DNA of 38,106 bases. Origin: Pelosinus propionicus DSM 13327 (GTDB lineage: Bacteria > Bacillota > Negativicutes > DSM-13327). Position numbers and translations under genes: made by a program. The notes below the pieces were generated by a model, which was given only the letters and a program-made list of their open reading frames with translations, had not been told where the DNA came from and did not search any database. The DNA is taken from assembly GCF_900114615.1 (NCBI RefSeq), contig NZ_FOTS01000049.1:1-38106 (forward strand). Direction: 5' to 3'. Shown in pieces: positions 7,155 through 15,031 of this stretch (position 1 is its first letter; each line of letters opens with the position of its first letter).

Positions 7155-7466
7155 ATGAAATTAAGAGAGCTTGCTCACTCACGAACTGGAGACAAAGGTA
7201 ATATCTCCAATATTTCGGTAATTGCTCATGATCCAGCCCAATATCCTATTCTTGAAAAGTATGTGACTGCCGCAGTTGTTAAAGAATTTTTTGCAGAAAT
7301 TGTAAAGGGTGACGTAATTCGCTATACACTACCTGCAATTGGCGCCCTTAATTTTGTACTTTATAGTGCATTGGGCGGCGGAGTGACTCGTACTTTATCT
7401 CTAGATGCTCATGGAAAAGGTCTTAGCTCTGCTCTAATGAATTTAGAAATCCCTCTGGAAGAGTAA
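7155..7466 (+). CDS. Small AtuA C-terminal-domain-like protein
   Basis: The 103-aa protein resembles the C-terminal domain found after DUF1446 in longer AtuA proteins, beginning with the typical LRELAHSRTGDKGN motif and containing FVLYSALGGGVTRTLSLD near the end. Only one base separates it from the AtuA-family gene upstream, so the two are translated together and probably form a complex equivalent to the fused form. No catalytic residues can be named with confidence. A long hairpin follows and ends the operon. Confidence 0.83.
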   Translation: MKLRELAHSRTGDKGNISNISVIAHDPAQYPILEKYVTAAVVKEFFAEIVKGDVIRYTLPAIGALNFVLYSALGGGVTRTLSLDAHGKGLSSALMNLEIPLEE

Positions 7467-7501
7467 AAACAATTAAATTAAGAACTGTTGTGATGGCAAC
7501 A

Positions 7502-7539
7502 GACAAAAGACATTTATTGTAAAATAAATGTCTTTTGTC
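7502..7539 (+). terminator. Hairpin terminator of the transporter/atuA operon
   Basis: A perfect 17-bp stem (7502-7518 with 7523-7539, loop GTAA) follows the last gene by 36 bases. The T-rich stretch is within the right arm (CTTTTGTC) and no long T-run follows, so termination may be partial. Confidence 0.7.
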
Positions 7540-7624
7540 GTACCATAAACAGGATATAAGGGCTTGTTCAGTGTAGAAAATTGTTGAATATTGCAAGAGA
7601 ATGTCTATTATAAGGAGAATATCA

Positions 7625-9604
7625 ATGAATTCAATTAGAATAAAGTTGCTTGTGGGTGTTGGTTTACTAATTTCTATATCATTGGGTGTCTTGTGGACTT
7701 TTAACTACTGGAACACCAAACAGCTGCTAATCAAAGATACTGAGGAGTATATTACCTTGCAGGCTGTGACTACAGGAAATCAGGTTGGTGAATTTTTTGC
7801 TTCCCGCATTGCAGAGATTTCACTAATGGCTAATTTCCCTACGGTTGCAGGAGGGGATCATCAGGCGATCATTGCATATTTAAAAATGGAAGAGCAGCGA
7901 GAGCAGAAAAAATATATTCGATTCTTTTTCACAGATCAATTAGGCAATGTATTTTATACAGACGGATCGAGTGCGAATATTGCACAACGGGATTATTTTA
8001 AAAAAGTGATGACAACGGGGCAGGCTTTTGCTCCTGATCCTGTAATATCGAGAGTAGATGGGAAACCGATTATAACCGTGGTTGCCCCCATTAAAAAAGG
8101 CAATGCAGTAGTAGGGATTTTAGGAGGTTCGGTGCCACTAGAGAGTGCTGCAGGTGATGTGGTAAAGATTAAGGTTGGAGAGACTGGGCGGGCTTTCATT
8201 ATAAAACATGATGGAGTAGTGATTGTTCATCCTGAGACAGAAAAAATAATGAATGCAAACCTACTTGAGGATGAAGAGAGCGATGTCAGTTTGAAAGAAG
8301 CTGCAGGAAAAATGGTGAAAGGTGAAAGTGGCATTGCTCATTACAGCGATAAACAAATTGACAACTATATTGCTTACGCGCCTGTTAGTGGAACGGATTG
8401 GAGCGTTGGTGTAAGTGTTCCCGTTGTAGAAGTCATGGGAAAGCTGCAAAAATTTATGTTTTCGGCAGGGATTAGTTTTGTTATTATATTGATAATATCA
8501 ATCAGTATTGTTTTCTTTTTCGCTGGGTACTTGGCAAAACCAATTCAATTGTTAAGTGCTCTTGCTAACCGTATTGCTAAAGGTGATTTAACAATGGAAG
8601 GGTTAGGTATTCACTCAAAAGACGAAATTGGAACGCTAGCAAAGGCTTTTGAGCTAATGGTTAAAAATTTGCGTGATCTATTAAGGAAAATTGCTCAGAC
8701 GGCAGAGCAGTTAGCCGCATCTTCTCAAGAGTTGACGGCTAATTCAGAGCAATCTGCTCAGTCATCAGGTCAGGTAGCAGCATTGATTGTTGATATGGCA
8801 ACAGCGGCAGAAGGGCAAAAGTCTTCTACCAGTGCGATGTTAAAGACAATGGAGTTTATGGATGACGGCATTCAAAAAGTTGTTGAGAAGAATAGCTTTA
8901 TGACAGGTGTCGCTGGGAAAACTGCAAGCTCTGCTTCGGAAGGTGATCAGGTTGTTAAAGAAGCCATGCAGCAAATGCAGAGCATTGAAGATACAGTAGC
9001 GAATTCAGCTCTTGTTGTAGAAGTACTAGGAGAACGTTCAAAGGAAATTGGAAATATTGTTGGTGTAATTTCGACTCTTGCAGGACAAACGAATCTCTTA
9101 GCTCTAAATGCGGCGATCGAGGCTGCCAGAGCTGGTGAGCAAGGACGAGGTTTTGCGGTAGTTGCTGATGAAGTACGAAAATTAGCCGAACAGTCTCATC
9201 ATGCAGCGGAGCAAATCGCTGAATTAATTAAGGAAATTCAGGTAGAAATTAATAAAGCAGTCACAGCCATGAAGAAAGGGACAGAAGAGGCTGCATTAGG
9301 GACAATTGTAATTCAGAACGCCAAAGAACGATTTGGGGAGATTGCCCATTTGGTAAATGAGGTAGCAATGCAAGTGAAAGATATTGAAGTTGAGATTGAA
9401 GGGATGGCTAAGAGCAGTGAAAAAATTGTCGATGCAGTACGTGGTGTGGATACCGATAGTAGGCGTACCGCTGCACAGACACAAGAAATTTCTGCGAGTG
9501 TAGAGGAGCAGTCAGCTGCATCAGAAGAACTGGCTGCGTCGAGCAAAAGCTTAGCAATTATGGCAGAAGAACTGCAAGAGGCTGTACATAAGTTTACATT
9601 CTGA
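7625..9604 (+). CDS. Methyl-accepting chemotaxis protein with periplasmic dCache-type sensor
   Basis: This transmembrane receptor would pass ligand signals to CheA/CheW. In 659 residues it has a first membrane helix (about 7-28), an extracellular double-Cache-like domain (about 35-275), a second helix (about 279-304), HAMP (about 305-357) and a long cytoplasmic coiled coil. The signalling tip ([35 protein letters not shown]) is near 490-525. No CheR-binding pentapeptide ends the protein. ATG 7625 has AAGGAG seven bases upstream; an ATG at 7601 lacks a site. It lies between the atuA operon and its presumed activator, which suggests taxis toward the same acid. Confidence 0.92.
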   Translation: MNSIRIKLLVGVGLLISISLGVLWTFNYWNTKQLLIKDTEEYITLQAVTTGNQVGEFFASRIAEISLMANFPTVAGGDHQAIIAYLKMEEQREQKKYIRFFFTDQLGNVFYTDGSSANIAQRDYFKKVMTTGQAFAPDPVISRVDGKPIITVVAPIKKGNAVVGILGGSVPLESAAGDVVKIKVGETGRAFIIKHDGVVIVHPETEKIMNANLLEDEESDVSLKEAAGKMVKGESGIAHYSDKQIDNYIAYAPVSGTDWSVGVSVPVVEVMGKLQKFMFSAGISFVIILIISISIVFFFAGYLAKPIQLLSALANRIAKGDLTMEGLGIHSKDEIGTLAKAFELMVKNLRDLLRKIAQTAEQLAASSQELTANSEQSAQSSGQVAALIVDMATAAEGQKSSTSAMLKTMEFMDDGIQKVVEKNSFMTGVAGKTASSASEGDQVVKEAMQQMQSIEDTVANSALVVEVLGERSKEIGNIVGVISTLAGQTNLLALNAAIEAARAGEQGRGFAVVADEVRKLAEQSHHAAEQIAELIKEIQVEINKAVTAMKKGTEEAALGTIVIQNAKERFGEIAHLVNEVAMQVKDIEVEIEGMAKSSEKIVDAVRGVDTDSRRTAAQTQEISASVEEQSAASEELAASSKSLAIMAEELQEAVHKFTF

Positions 9605-9672
9605 TGGTTATTGTAAAAAGGGGACTTTTAAGGATAAATGTTATAAATCGAGAAGGGGATTAGGAGGATAGT

Positions 9673-11088
9673 ATGGTTCATGAAGCACACGATGATTTAA
9701 ATGAGCTTAAACATGTGTTTGCCTCTCCTGAATATGCTGAAAAATGGTATATTCAAATCTTAAATTCAATTAATAACGGTATTTTAGTAACGGATGATCA
9801 GCTGATTGTACGATACGTTAACGCGCAATACACTCGTATCACAAGTATAAAAGAAAAAGACATACTCGGGCAGCCTCTTAAGAAGGTTCGCCCAGGTGCC
9901 AAGCTTCCCCAAGTCATTGAAAAGGGAGAGTCTCTGGTTGGAGTGTATAGGCGTGAAGGCGATACAGAATATATTGTAGATATGGCTCCAATTATTGTTG
10001 AAGGTGCTATCATAGGTGGCGTATCAGTCGTAAAGGATATTACGGAAGTTCGACGACTGTCTGAAGAAATAAAAACATTTGCCAAAAAGACAGGTCGTTT
10101 AAAAACCATGGTTGATCGTATTTACAAGGCAAAGTATACATTCGATGATATTATAGGCAGCAGCAGTCCCATTCAAGAAGCCGTACGAGTGGCAAAAAGG
10201 GCAGCCCAAGGCAATGCCGATATCTTAATTACAGGAAAAAGCGGCACTGGAAAAGAGCTGTTTGCCCAAGCCATACATAATGCCAGCAATCGTGGTTATG
10301 GTCCCTTTGTTGCTTTGAATTGTGCCGCAATTGCTCCCTCTTTAATTGAAAGTGAATTGTTTGGCTATGAAGAAGGTGCTTTTACGGGTGCAAAAAAAGG
10401 TGGCAGGGTTGGATTATTTGAAATCGCAAGCGGTGGGACGATTTTCTTAGATGAAATTGCGGAGCTGAATCTGGAGGTTCAGGCGAAATTATTGCGTGTA
10501 TTGCAAGAGCGCTCTATACGGCGCGTTGGTGAAACCAGTGAAGTTTCTGTTGATATCCGGGTGATGGCTGCTACCAATAAAGATTTATATCAGATGGTGC
10601 AAGACGGAAAATTTCGTGCCGATGTTTACTATCGTCTGAATGTGCTAAATGTGCATTTACCGCCTCTTGCTGAAAGAGGACAGGATATTATTTTATTGGC
10701 AAATCAATTCTTTCAATTTTATTTTCAGAAAATCGGCAGAACCTTTGAAGTGGATAAGCAAATCCTAAAAGCGTTGCTGCACTATTCATGGTCTGGCAAC
10801 GTTCGGGAACTTCGTAATGTGATTGAATATGCTGTTAATATGTGTGAAGATAATGTAATCACGACTCTTCATCTGCCTAAATGGTTTAAGGTAGATGATG
10901 ATTCAAGAAAGTCCATTCATTCCTTGTCGCAGATGGTTCAAGAATTCGAAAGACGAACGATTCAAAACGCTATTGCTCATTATGGATCGAGTGTAGAGTC
11001 AAAACAACGGATTGCTAAAGAACTGGGAATTTCAGTTGCTACCCTTTACAATAAAATTAAAGCAGATCCGCTGTCAGATGAGAAATAG
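9673..11088 (+). CDS. PAS-domain sigma-54-dependent transcriptional activator
   Basis: This enhancer-binding protein would remodel sigma-54 RNA polymerase with ATP. Its 471 residues hold a PAS domain (about 25-125), a short linker helix, an AAA+ domain (about 155-385) with Walker A GKSGTGK at 188-194, the sigma-54 contact loop GAFTGA at 235-240 and Walker B TIFLDE at 256-261, then a Fis-type helix-turn-helix (about 445-463). There is no phosphoreceiver domain, so PAS probably senses a small ligand directly. It lies between two operons with sigma-54 promoters and shared TTTCT-N8-AGAAA dyads. One dyad pair begins two bases after its stop codon. Confidence 0.93.
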   Translation: MVHEAHDDLNELKHVFASPEYAEKWYIQILNSINNGILVTDDQLIVRYVNAQYTRITSIKEKDILGQPLKKVRPGAKLPQVIEKGESLVGVYRREGDTEYIVDMAPIIVEGAIIGGVSVVKDITEVRRLSEEIKTFAKKTGRLKTMVDRIYKAKYTFDDIIGSSSPIQEAVRVAKRAAQGNADILITGKSGTGKELFAQAIHNASNRGYGPFVALNCAAIAPSLIESELFGYEEGAFTGAKKGGRVGLFEIASGGTIFLDEIAELNLEVQAKLLRVLQERSIRRVGETSEVSVDIRVMAATNKDLYQMVQDGKFRADVYYRLNVLNVHLPPLAERGQDIILLANQFFQFYFQKIGRTFEVDKQILKALLHYSWSGNVRELRNVIEYAVNMCEDNVITTLHLPKWFKVDDDSRKSIHSLSQMVQEFERRTIQNAIAHYGSSVESKQRIAKELGISVATLYNKIKADPLSDEK

Positions 11089-11089
11089 G

Positions 11090-11137
11090 TTTCTAATTAT
11101 TAAGAAAATCGAAAGTAAATTTCTTAATAATTAGAAA
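11090..11137. promoter_or_regulatory. Paired activator sites TTTCT-N8-AGAAA before the ato operon
   Basis: TTTCTAATTATTAAGAAA (11090-11107) and its exact complement (11120-11137) form an 18-bp inverted repeat with 12 bases between. Each arm on its own is a TTTCT-N8-AGAAA dyad, and the two centres are 30 bases, about three helical turns, apart. The pair is about 200-245 bases before the -24 element at 11336. It also directly follows the activator stop codon, so a weak hairpin terminator is a competing reading, though it is AT-rich and no T-run follows. Confidence 0.6.
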
Positions 11138-11219
11138 GGATCTAAAGGTGGTTTTTAACAAGGTCAGCTGCTGTAGGAATGCAGTGATTGTGATTTGTTT
11201 AGCCTCTGTGTAAGAGTGG

Positions 11220-11267
11220 CTAAGGTCCATGTGGAGTTAAAACTCTACATGGACCTTAGTCTTCTTT
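11220..11267 (+). terminator. Long hairpin terminator after the activator gene
   Basis: Arms of 19 bases with one G-U pair (11220-11238 and 11241-11259) are almost contiguous, so the innermost pairs must open to make a loop. TCTTCTTTG follows. It is a strong terminator for the activator transcript and insulates the ato promoter. The same DNA could be cruciform-prone. Confidence 0.7.
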
Positions 11268-11287
11268 GTAAAAAAATAGAAATAAGT

Positions 11288-11320
11288 AAGGAGCCGTTTC
11301 TTATGGGCTCCTTTATTTAT
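11288..11320 (+). terminator. Second hairpin before the ato promoter
   Basis: AAGGAGCC (11288-11295) pairs with GGCTCCTT (11306-11313), followed by TATTTAT. It lies between the long hairpin and the -24 element at 11336 and may be a second terminator. Confidence 0.55.
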
Positions 11321-11335
11321 TGGCATAAAGCATTT

Positions 11336-11349
11336 GGCATGATATTTGC
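11336..11349 (+). promoter_or_regulatory. Sigma-54 promoter of the atoD-atoA-thiolase operon
   Basis: TTTGGCATGATATTTGCAA has GG at 11336-11337 and GC at 11348-11349 separated by ten bases, as in the promoter at 4391-4404, and the two share TTGGCATG and TTGCAA. Transcription should begin near 11361, about 52 bases before the ATG of atoD. Confidence 0.85.
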
Positions 11350-11412
11350 AATTAATTTAAGCTACAAGAAGTGATGGGATGAACTGCTTTTTAGTTAAAG
11401 GAGGAGTGCTGG

Positions 11413-12072
11413 ATGAATAAAGTTATAGGCAAAGACGAACTAATTTCCCTTTTTGAAGATAAGGCGACAATTATGATGGGTGGATTTATGGGGGTTGGAG
11501 CACCGAAATTCTTAGTTAGTATATTAGTGGAACAAGGTGTAAAAGATCTAACGCTGATTACTAGTGACACAGCTACACCGGATACAGGTGTAGGGCCATT
11601 GATTGTAAATCGGCAGGTGAAGCAGATTATTGCTTCGCATATTGGGACAAATCCTGAAACAGGCAGGCAGATGATTGCTGGTGAGACAGTCGTTGAACTT
11701 GTACCCCAAGGAACCCTTGCGGAAAGAATTCGAGCGGGCGGAGCCGGTTTAGGAGGGATTTTAACTCCTACAGGGTTGGGGACAGTAGTGGAGGAAGGCA
11801 AAGAGAAATTGCTGGTAAATGGTAAGGAGTATCTATTGGAATTGCCATTAAGAGCTGATATTGCTTTATTGAAAGCGTTTAAGGCTGATAAAGCTGGTAA
11901 TCTGATATATCGTCAGTCTGCTAGAAATTTTAATCCGATTATGGCTTTGGCGGCAGACTTGGTGATTGTGGAAGTGGAAGAAGTAGTTGAGGTAGGAGAA
12001 CTTAAACCGGATGAAGTAATGACTCCAGGAATTCTTGTTGATAAAGTTATCTGCTGCGGGAGGATTTCGTAA
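11413..12072 (+). CDS. atoD: Acetate/acetoacetate CoA-transferase, alpha subunit
   Basis: This subunit binds CoA in a two-subunit class I CoA-transferase that moves CoA between acyl-CoA and short acids such as acetoacetate. The 219-aa length is typical of AtoD/ScoA. Family marks are [15 protein letters not shown] near residue 21, [16 protein letters not shown] near 108 and [18 protein letters not shown] near 146. AAAGGAGGA precedes the ATG. Its stop overlaps the start of the beta subunit by one base (TAATG), so the two are translationally coupled. Expression should depend on sigma-54 and the nearby activator. Confidence 0.93.
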   Translation: MNKVIGKDELISLFEDKATIMMGGFMGVGAPKFLVSILVEQGVKDLTLITSDTATPDTGVGPLIVNRQVKQIIASHIGTNPETGRQMIAGETVVELVPQGTLAERIRAGGAGLGGILTPTGLGTVVEEGKEKLLVNGKEYLLELPLRADIALLKAFKADKAGNLIYRQSARNFNPIMALAADLVIVEVEEVVEVGELKPDEVMTPGILVDKVICCGRIS

Positions 12073-12746
12073 TGAGAACATACAGTGCAAAAGAATTAAT
12101 CGCTTGTAGAGTGGCTGGAGAAATGCGAGACGGGGATGTGGTGAATTTAGGGATTGGCTTGCCTACGCTCGTTTCTAATTATTTACCTGAGGGCATCAAC
12201 ATAACCTTGCAGTCAGAAAATGGCTTTGTAGGACTTGCTCCTGCAGGCAGTGAGATTGATCCTGATTTAGTAAACGCCGGAGGAAAACCGGCAGGTATTT
12301 TCCCGGGAGGAGCTACTTTTGATAGCTTTATGTCTTTTGCATTGATTCGGGGCGGTCATGTAGATGTGACTGTGCTCGGTGGGTTGCAGGTTGATCAGAA
12401 TGGCAATTTAGCAAATTGGATGATTCCAGGGAAAATGGTGCCCGGCATGGGTGGTGCCATGGATTTAGTAGCTGGAGCGAAGAAAGTAATTGTTGCCATG
12501 GAGCATACAGCAAAAGATGGAGCCGCAAAAATCCTAAAAAGCTGCAATCTTCCTTTAACAGGTAAAGGAATTGTAACCTTAATCGTTACAGAGCTTGCTG
12601 TCATTCGAGTAACAGAGGAAGGATTGCTGCTTGAGGAGATATCGCCTTATGCAACTGTGGAAGAGGTGGTCGCTAAGACTGAGGCACAACTTATCATTTC
12701 CGGCGATATTGCTACGATGAAGGGCTTGGAACAATTAGAAAGGTAA
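12072..12746 (+). CDS. atoA: Acetate/acetoacetate CoA-transferase, beta subunit
   Basis: The catalytic subunit carries the glutamate that forms the CoA thioester, here Glu49 in [12 protein letters not shown], the signature of the family. The 224-aa length is normal. Other marks are [16 protein letters not shown] near residue 24 and [19 protein letters not shown] near 114. It begins on the last base of the alpha-subunit stop codon. With the thiolase that follows, it would activate acetoacetate or a similar 3-oxoacid and split it to acetyl-CoA. The true acid substrate cannot be read from sequence. Confidence 0.93.
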   Translation: MRTYSAKELIACRVAGEMRDGDVVNLGIGLPTLVSNYLPEGINITLQSENGFVGLAPAGSEIDPDLVNAGGKPAGIFPGGATFDSFMSFALIRGGHVDVTVLGGLQVDQNGNLANWMIPGKMVPGMGGAMDLVAGAKKVIVAMEHTAKDGAAKILKSCNLPLTGKGIVTLIVTELAVIRVTEEGLLLEEISPYATVEEVVAKTEAQLIISGDIATMKGLEQLER

Positions 12747-12783
12747 GTTAAGTACAAAACAAACTACAAAGGCGGTTGAGAAA

Positions 12784-13965
12784 ATGAAAGAAGTTGTAAT
12801 TGTAAGCGCAGTCCGTACTGCAATTGGTGCTTATAATGGCAGTCTTGCGAATGTTTCTGCTGTAGAATTGGGAGCATTGGTCATTAAGGAAGCAATTAAA
12901 AGAGCAAATATCGATTCGACAGAAATAGATGAGGTCATTATGGGCAATGTGCTGCAGGCCGGATTGGGACAGAACCCTGCTCGCCAAGCTGCATTAAAAG
13001 CCGGGTTGCCGATTCAGGTTCCTGCGTTGACCATTAATAAAGTATGTGGTTCCGGTTTAGAAGCTGTAAATCTGGCGGCTCGGACTATTTTAGCTGGTGA
13101 TGGGGATGTGGTAGTAGCGGGCGGCATGGAAAGTATGAGCAATGCACCTTATTTACTGGAAAAAGCGCGTCGGGGCTATCGGATGGGACATAGTGAATTA
13201 ATTGATTCTATGATTAAGGATGGTCTATGGTGTGCTACAAATGATTATCATATGGGGATTACTGCAGAGAATGTAGCACGGCAATATGAGATTACTCGCC
13301 AGATGCAGGATGAATTAGCAGCCAGCAGTCAGGAGAAGGCACTACATGCCATTCAGGAAGGTTGCTTCAAAGATGAAATTGTTCCTGTAGCGATTCCCCA
13401 GAAAAAAGGTGACCCCATCGTTTTTGCCACTGATGAACATCTCAAGAAAGGCACTACCGTTGAGAAATTAGCAGCATTACGTACTGCTTTTAAAAAAGAT
13501 GGATCGGTGACAGCGGGAAATGCTTCCGGTCTGAATGATGGAGCGGCTGCACTGGTTGTGATGTCTTTGGATAAAGCGAAGGAATTAGGTCTTACACCAC
13601 TAGCTCGTTTTGTTTCTTCTGGTTCTGCTGGTGTTGATCCTAGTATTATGGGGATCGGACCAGTACCTGCGACGCAAAAGGCACTGGATAAAGCGGGATT
13701 AACAGTAGCAGACTTGGATTTAATTGAAGCAAATGAAGCTTTTGCAGCTCAATTTTTAGCAGTGGGTAAGGAATTGAGTTTGGATCAGAGTAAGGTAAAT
13801 GTACATGGAGGGGCGATTGCTCTTGGCCATCCGGTGGGAGCGAGTGGCGCTAGAATTTTAGTGACGCTCTTACATGCTATGAAACAAAGAAATGCAAAAG
13901 TTGGCTTAGCAACACTATGCATTGGCGGCGGTCAAGGTGTAGCAACTATCGTTGAAAATATGTAA
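12784..13965 (+). CDS. atoB: Acetyl-CoA acetyltransferase (thiolase)
   Basis: This 393-aa thiolase II interconverts acetoacetyl-CoA and two acetyl-CoA. All catalytic residues are present: Cys88 in [12 protein letters not shown], His349 in [16 protein letters not shown] and Cys379 in CIGGGQG. It follows atoA by 37 bases and has its own AAAGGCGG site. In this operon it probably acts in the breakdown direction after CoA transfer, although thiolases of this type also serve butyrate or PHB synthesis elsewhere. A strong terminator follows. Confidence 0.94.
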   Translation: MKEVVIVSAVRTAIGAYNGSLANVSAVELGALVIKEAIKRANIDSTEIDEVIMGNVLQAGLGQNPARQAALKAGLPIQVPALTINKVCGSGLEAVNLAARTILAGDGDVVVAGGMESMSNAPYLLEKARRGYRMGHSELIDSMIKDGLWCATNDYHMGITAENVARQYEITRQMQDELAASSQEKALHAIQEGCFKDEIVPVAIPQKKGDPIVFATDEHLKKGTTVEKLAALRTAFKKDGSVTAGNASGLNDGAAALVVMSLDKAKELGLTPLARFVSSGSAGVDPSIMGIGPVPATQKALDKAGLTVADLDLIEANEAFAAQFLAVGKELSLDQSKVNVHGGAIALGHPVGASGARILVTLLHAMKQRNAKVGLATLCIGGGQGVATIVENM

Positions 13966-13970
13966 TACAT

Positions 13971-14008
13971 GAGCGGCTGTCATATTCCTATGCAGCCGCT
14001 CGTTTTTT
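13971..14008 (+). terminator. Rho-independent terminator of the ato operon
   Basis: A GC-rich 9-bp stem (13971-13979 with 13993-14001) is followed by G and six T residues, directly after the thiolase stop codon. Confidence 0.9.
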
Positions 14009-14024
14009 GCGAAACCGCTAGTGC

Positions 14025-14101
14025 TGACACGAAGAACATAAAGAGGAATCGTTATAAAGAACTTCATAATCTTCGCACTCTTTGCGTCTTCGTGTTTCAA
14101 C
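14025..14101. repeat. Imperfect inverted repeat with ACACGAAG termini
   Basis: ACACGAAG at 14027-14034 faces CTTCGTGT at 14088-14095, and both arms continue inward with AAAGAG-like sequence (ACACGAAG-n-AAAGAG on each side). Short dispersed repeats rich in ACGAAG/AAAGAG occur in intergenic DNA of many unrelated bacteria. This may be such a mobile or relic repeat. It fills the gap after the ato terminator. The rest of the gap to 14331 shows no convincing gene. Confidence 0.5.
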
Positions 14102-14331
14102 GTGCTTTTTTATCTATGTTTTAAAGGGCGCATAGCGTTTTTCCTATTGATGATAACTCCTATAGAGCTGTTTTCCGCGCGAGCGCTATATTCTTTAGGA
14201 GGACTTTGGTGTATAATAGTGAATAAATACTATAGCATCATCTACAGGAAGTGTTGCTTGATAGCACTAATTTACCAGCTTAATATAAGGATAACAATAT
14301 GGAATGCTTATAGCGAGAGGAGAGATTTTTT

Positions 14332-14745
14332 ATGCAAATAAAACGTGTTGATTCAACTATTAATACCAATAAACTGCAAGAGTCGAAGGAATTCTATATG
14401 AAGCATTTTGACTTTCAATTAGTATATGAAAGTGACTGGTACATCGAATTAATTGCACGGGATTTACCGACAAATGGCATTAGTTTTACACTGCCCCAAA
14501 GAGAAGAAGGTGAGTTTTTTAATGGAAAAGGCTTAATTATTTCCTTTGAGGTGGATGATGTAGACGCTGAATATAAGCGTCTTAAGGATGAAGGTGTCAT
14601 TATTTATCAAGAGATGCAGGATAAACATTGGGGCGAAAGAAGCTTTGTTGTGAATGACCCGAATGGCATACATCTTTATATTTATTCATCTATTTCCCCT
14701 ACACCCGAATACCAAAAGATTTATGATTCTTTTAAAAAAGATTAA
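14332..14745 (+). CDS. VOC-family (glyoxalase/bleomycin-resistance fold) protein
   Basis: The 137-aa protein has the two-module VOC layout: STINTNKLQESKEFYMKHFDF at the start and an SFVVNDPNGIHLYIY strand near the end. VOC proteins bind a metal and act as isomerases, dioxygenases or binding proteins, and a single copy usually works as a dimer. A metal-ligand set cannot be assigned safely, so no substrate is offered. GAGAGGAGAG precedes the ATG, and a terminator follows the stop within ten bases. It is a stand-alone gene between the ato operon and the GGDEF/HD-GYP gene. Confidence 0.85.
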   Translation: MQIKRVDSTINTNKLQESKEFYMKHFDFQLVYESDWYIELIARDLPTNGISFTLPQREEGEFFNGKGLIISFEVDDVDAEYKRLKDEGVIIYQEMQDKHWGERSFVVNDPNGIHLYIYSSISPTPEYQKIYDSFKKD

Positions 14746-14755
14746 AGGATTGACA

Positions 14756-14791
14756 AAAAGTAGCCGCTTTTGAAAAGCGGCTACTTTTTTT
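14756..14791 (+). terminator. Rho-independent terminator after the VOC gene
   Basis: A 15-bp stem (14756-14770 with 14774-14788, loop TGA) ends in a T-run. The 240 bases after it, up to the next gene, are AT-rich and show nothing else I can support. Confidence 0.9.
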
Positions 14792-15031
14792 ATCTAACAT
14801 TATATGCTGCAAGGATAAGATTGGAATACGGACATGGCTTTTTTTACATAATCATTGTAATAAAGACTGTTAGGAATGATTAGAAAAATTTAACAACGAG
14901 AATAGGAAAACCAAAAAAAATGTCGAAGATTATGTAATAATAATTCTTTTCTTTAAAAAAATTCCTTAAGTTCCAGATAACGCTAATTCTTTTATATCAT
15001 AGATGAAGATGATGAATTAGGAGTGATGATG

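Noticed and set aside
5813-7466. Terpene (citronellol) degradation pathway, suggested by the AtuA name
   Set aside because: No geranyl-CoA carboxylase or other atu genes are present; the neighbours point to a short carboxylic acid.
7601-7624. Upstream ATG extending the chemoreceptor by eight residues
   Set aside because: It lacks a good ribosome-binding site, while AAGGAG lies seven bases before the ATG at 7625.
14102-14341. 79-codon plus-strand open frame before the VOC gene
   Set aside because: It has no ribosome-binding site and no recognisable family, and it overlaps the repeat and the VOC start; it is best seen as chance open DNA.
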